Below are positions 63,948-64,000 of a stretch of 64,000 nt of DNA, in pieces; position 1 is the stretch's first letter; every line of letters begins with the position of its first letter. The translations under genes and the position numbers were made by a program. The notes beneath the pieces were generated by a model, which ran no database searches, had not been told where the DNA came from, and saw only the letters and a program-made list of their open reading frames with translations. The stretch is taken from assembly GCA_003480425.1 (NCBI GenBank), contig QUJA01000001.1:1-64000 (forward strand), given 5' to 3'. Source of the stretch: Firmicutes bacterium AM31-12AC. Lineage in GTDB: Bacteria > Bacillota > Clostridia > Lachnospirales > Lachnospiraceae.

Positions 63948-64000
63948 ACAACTATATTTAATACCAAAAACGAGTCCAGGTAATTTTCTCAATAAAAAAT

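Noticed and set aside
1..64000. CRISPR array, tRNA/rRNA genes, prophage or integrase
   Set aside because: No regularly spaced repeats of that type, no recognisable RNA genes and no phage or transposase proteins were found.

Overview
The window is a low-GC, gene-dense chromosomal segment of an anaerobic, spore-forming member of the Clostridia, most likely Lachnospiraceae. I infer this from the gene set: the yqfC/yqfD sporulation pair and a SpoVB-like flippase, an electron-bifurcating transhydrogenase (nfnAB), formate-tetrahydrofolate ligase with FolD, methylglyoxal synthase beside the mre/min cell-shape cluster, a Re-citrate-synthase-like enzyme with a eukaryote-type isocitrate dehydrogenase, and Rex. 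No species can be named. Nearly everything is on the minus strand; only an ABC-F ATPase and chorismate synthase are on the plus strand. No tRNA, rRNA, CRISPR array, prophage or transposase was seen, and no gene-free stretch exceeds about 300 bases.

Layout, in descending coordinates (direction of most transcription): L,D-transpeptidase, tgt and yajC (62.6-59.2 kb); a leuB-ilvD-ilvB-serC-serA operon (59.1-52.2 kb); a Re-citrate synthase-like gene, a GntR regulator and icd (52.2-48.6 kb); the plus-strand ABC-F gene divergent from rex (48.5-45.6 kb); nnrDE-alr-mazF-like, then yebC (45.5-41.5 kb); tepA-ftsK-fhs-folD-zinc ribbon/TPR protein (41.4-34.1 kb); a Rex-box-controlled iron alcohol dehydrogenase (33.9-32.7 kb); nfnA-nfnB (32.6-30.1 kb); rlmH, helD, yqfC-yqfD-phoH-ybeY, a SpoVB-like flippase and small conserved proteins (30.1-21.8 kb); then a long tandem run miaB, a membrane protein, mutS, mutL, miaA, a YnbB-type PLP enzyme, two flavoproteins, radC, mreBCD, PBP2, minD, minE, rodA, mgsA and a D,D-carboxypeptidase (21.6-0.1 kb).

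The cell-wall block joins the elongation scaffold (MreBCD), its glycosyltransferase/transpeptidase pair (RodA/PBP2), division-site placement (MinDE, without MinC here) and a carboxypeptidase. The central metabolism blocks fit an anaerobe that makes glutamate precursors through citrate and isocitrate, balances NADH, NADPH and ferredoxin with NfnAB, and lets Rex sense NADH/NAD to control alcohol formation. Serine and branched-chain amino acid enzymes share one operon, and the folate enzymes handle one-carbon units.

The observations most worth checking are: three genes (a BaiN-type flavoprotein, nfnA, leuB) each broken by the apparent loss of a single base; two Rex-like operators around the alcohol dehydrogenase promoter; a GntR-type palindrome on the -10 of the Re-citrate-synthase-like operon; a carboxypeptidase whose last codons lie in a palindromic repeat; and a family of GC-rich, multi-hairpin intergenic repeats. 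I did not find a clearly new multi-gene system; most of the window is conserved housekeeping DNA.
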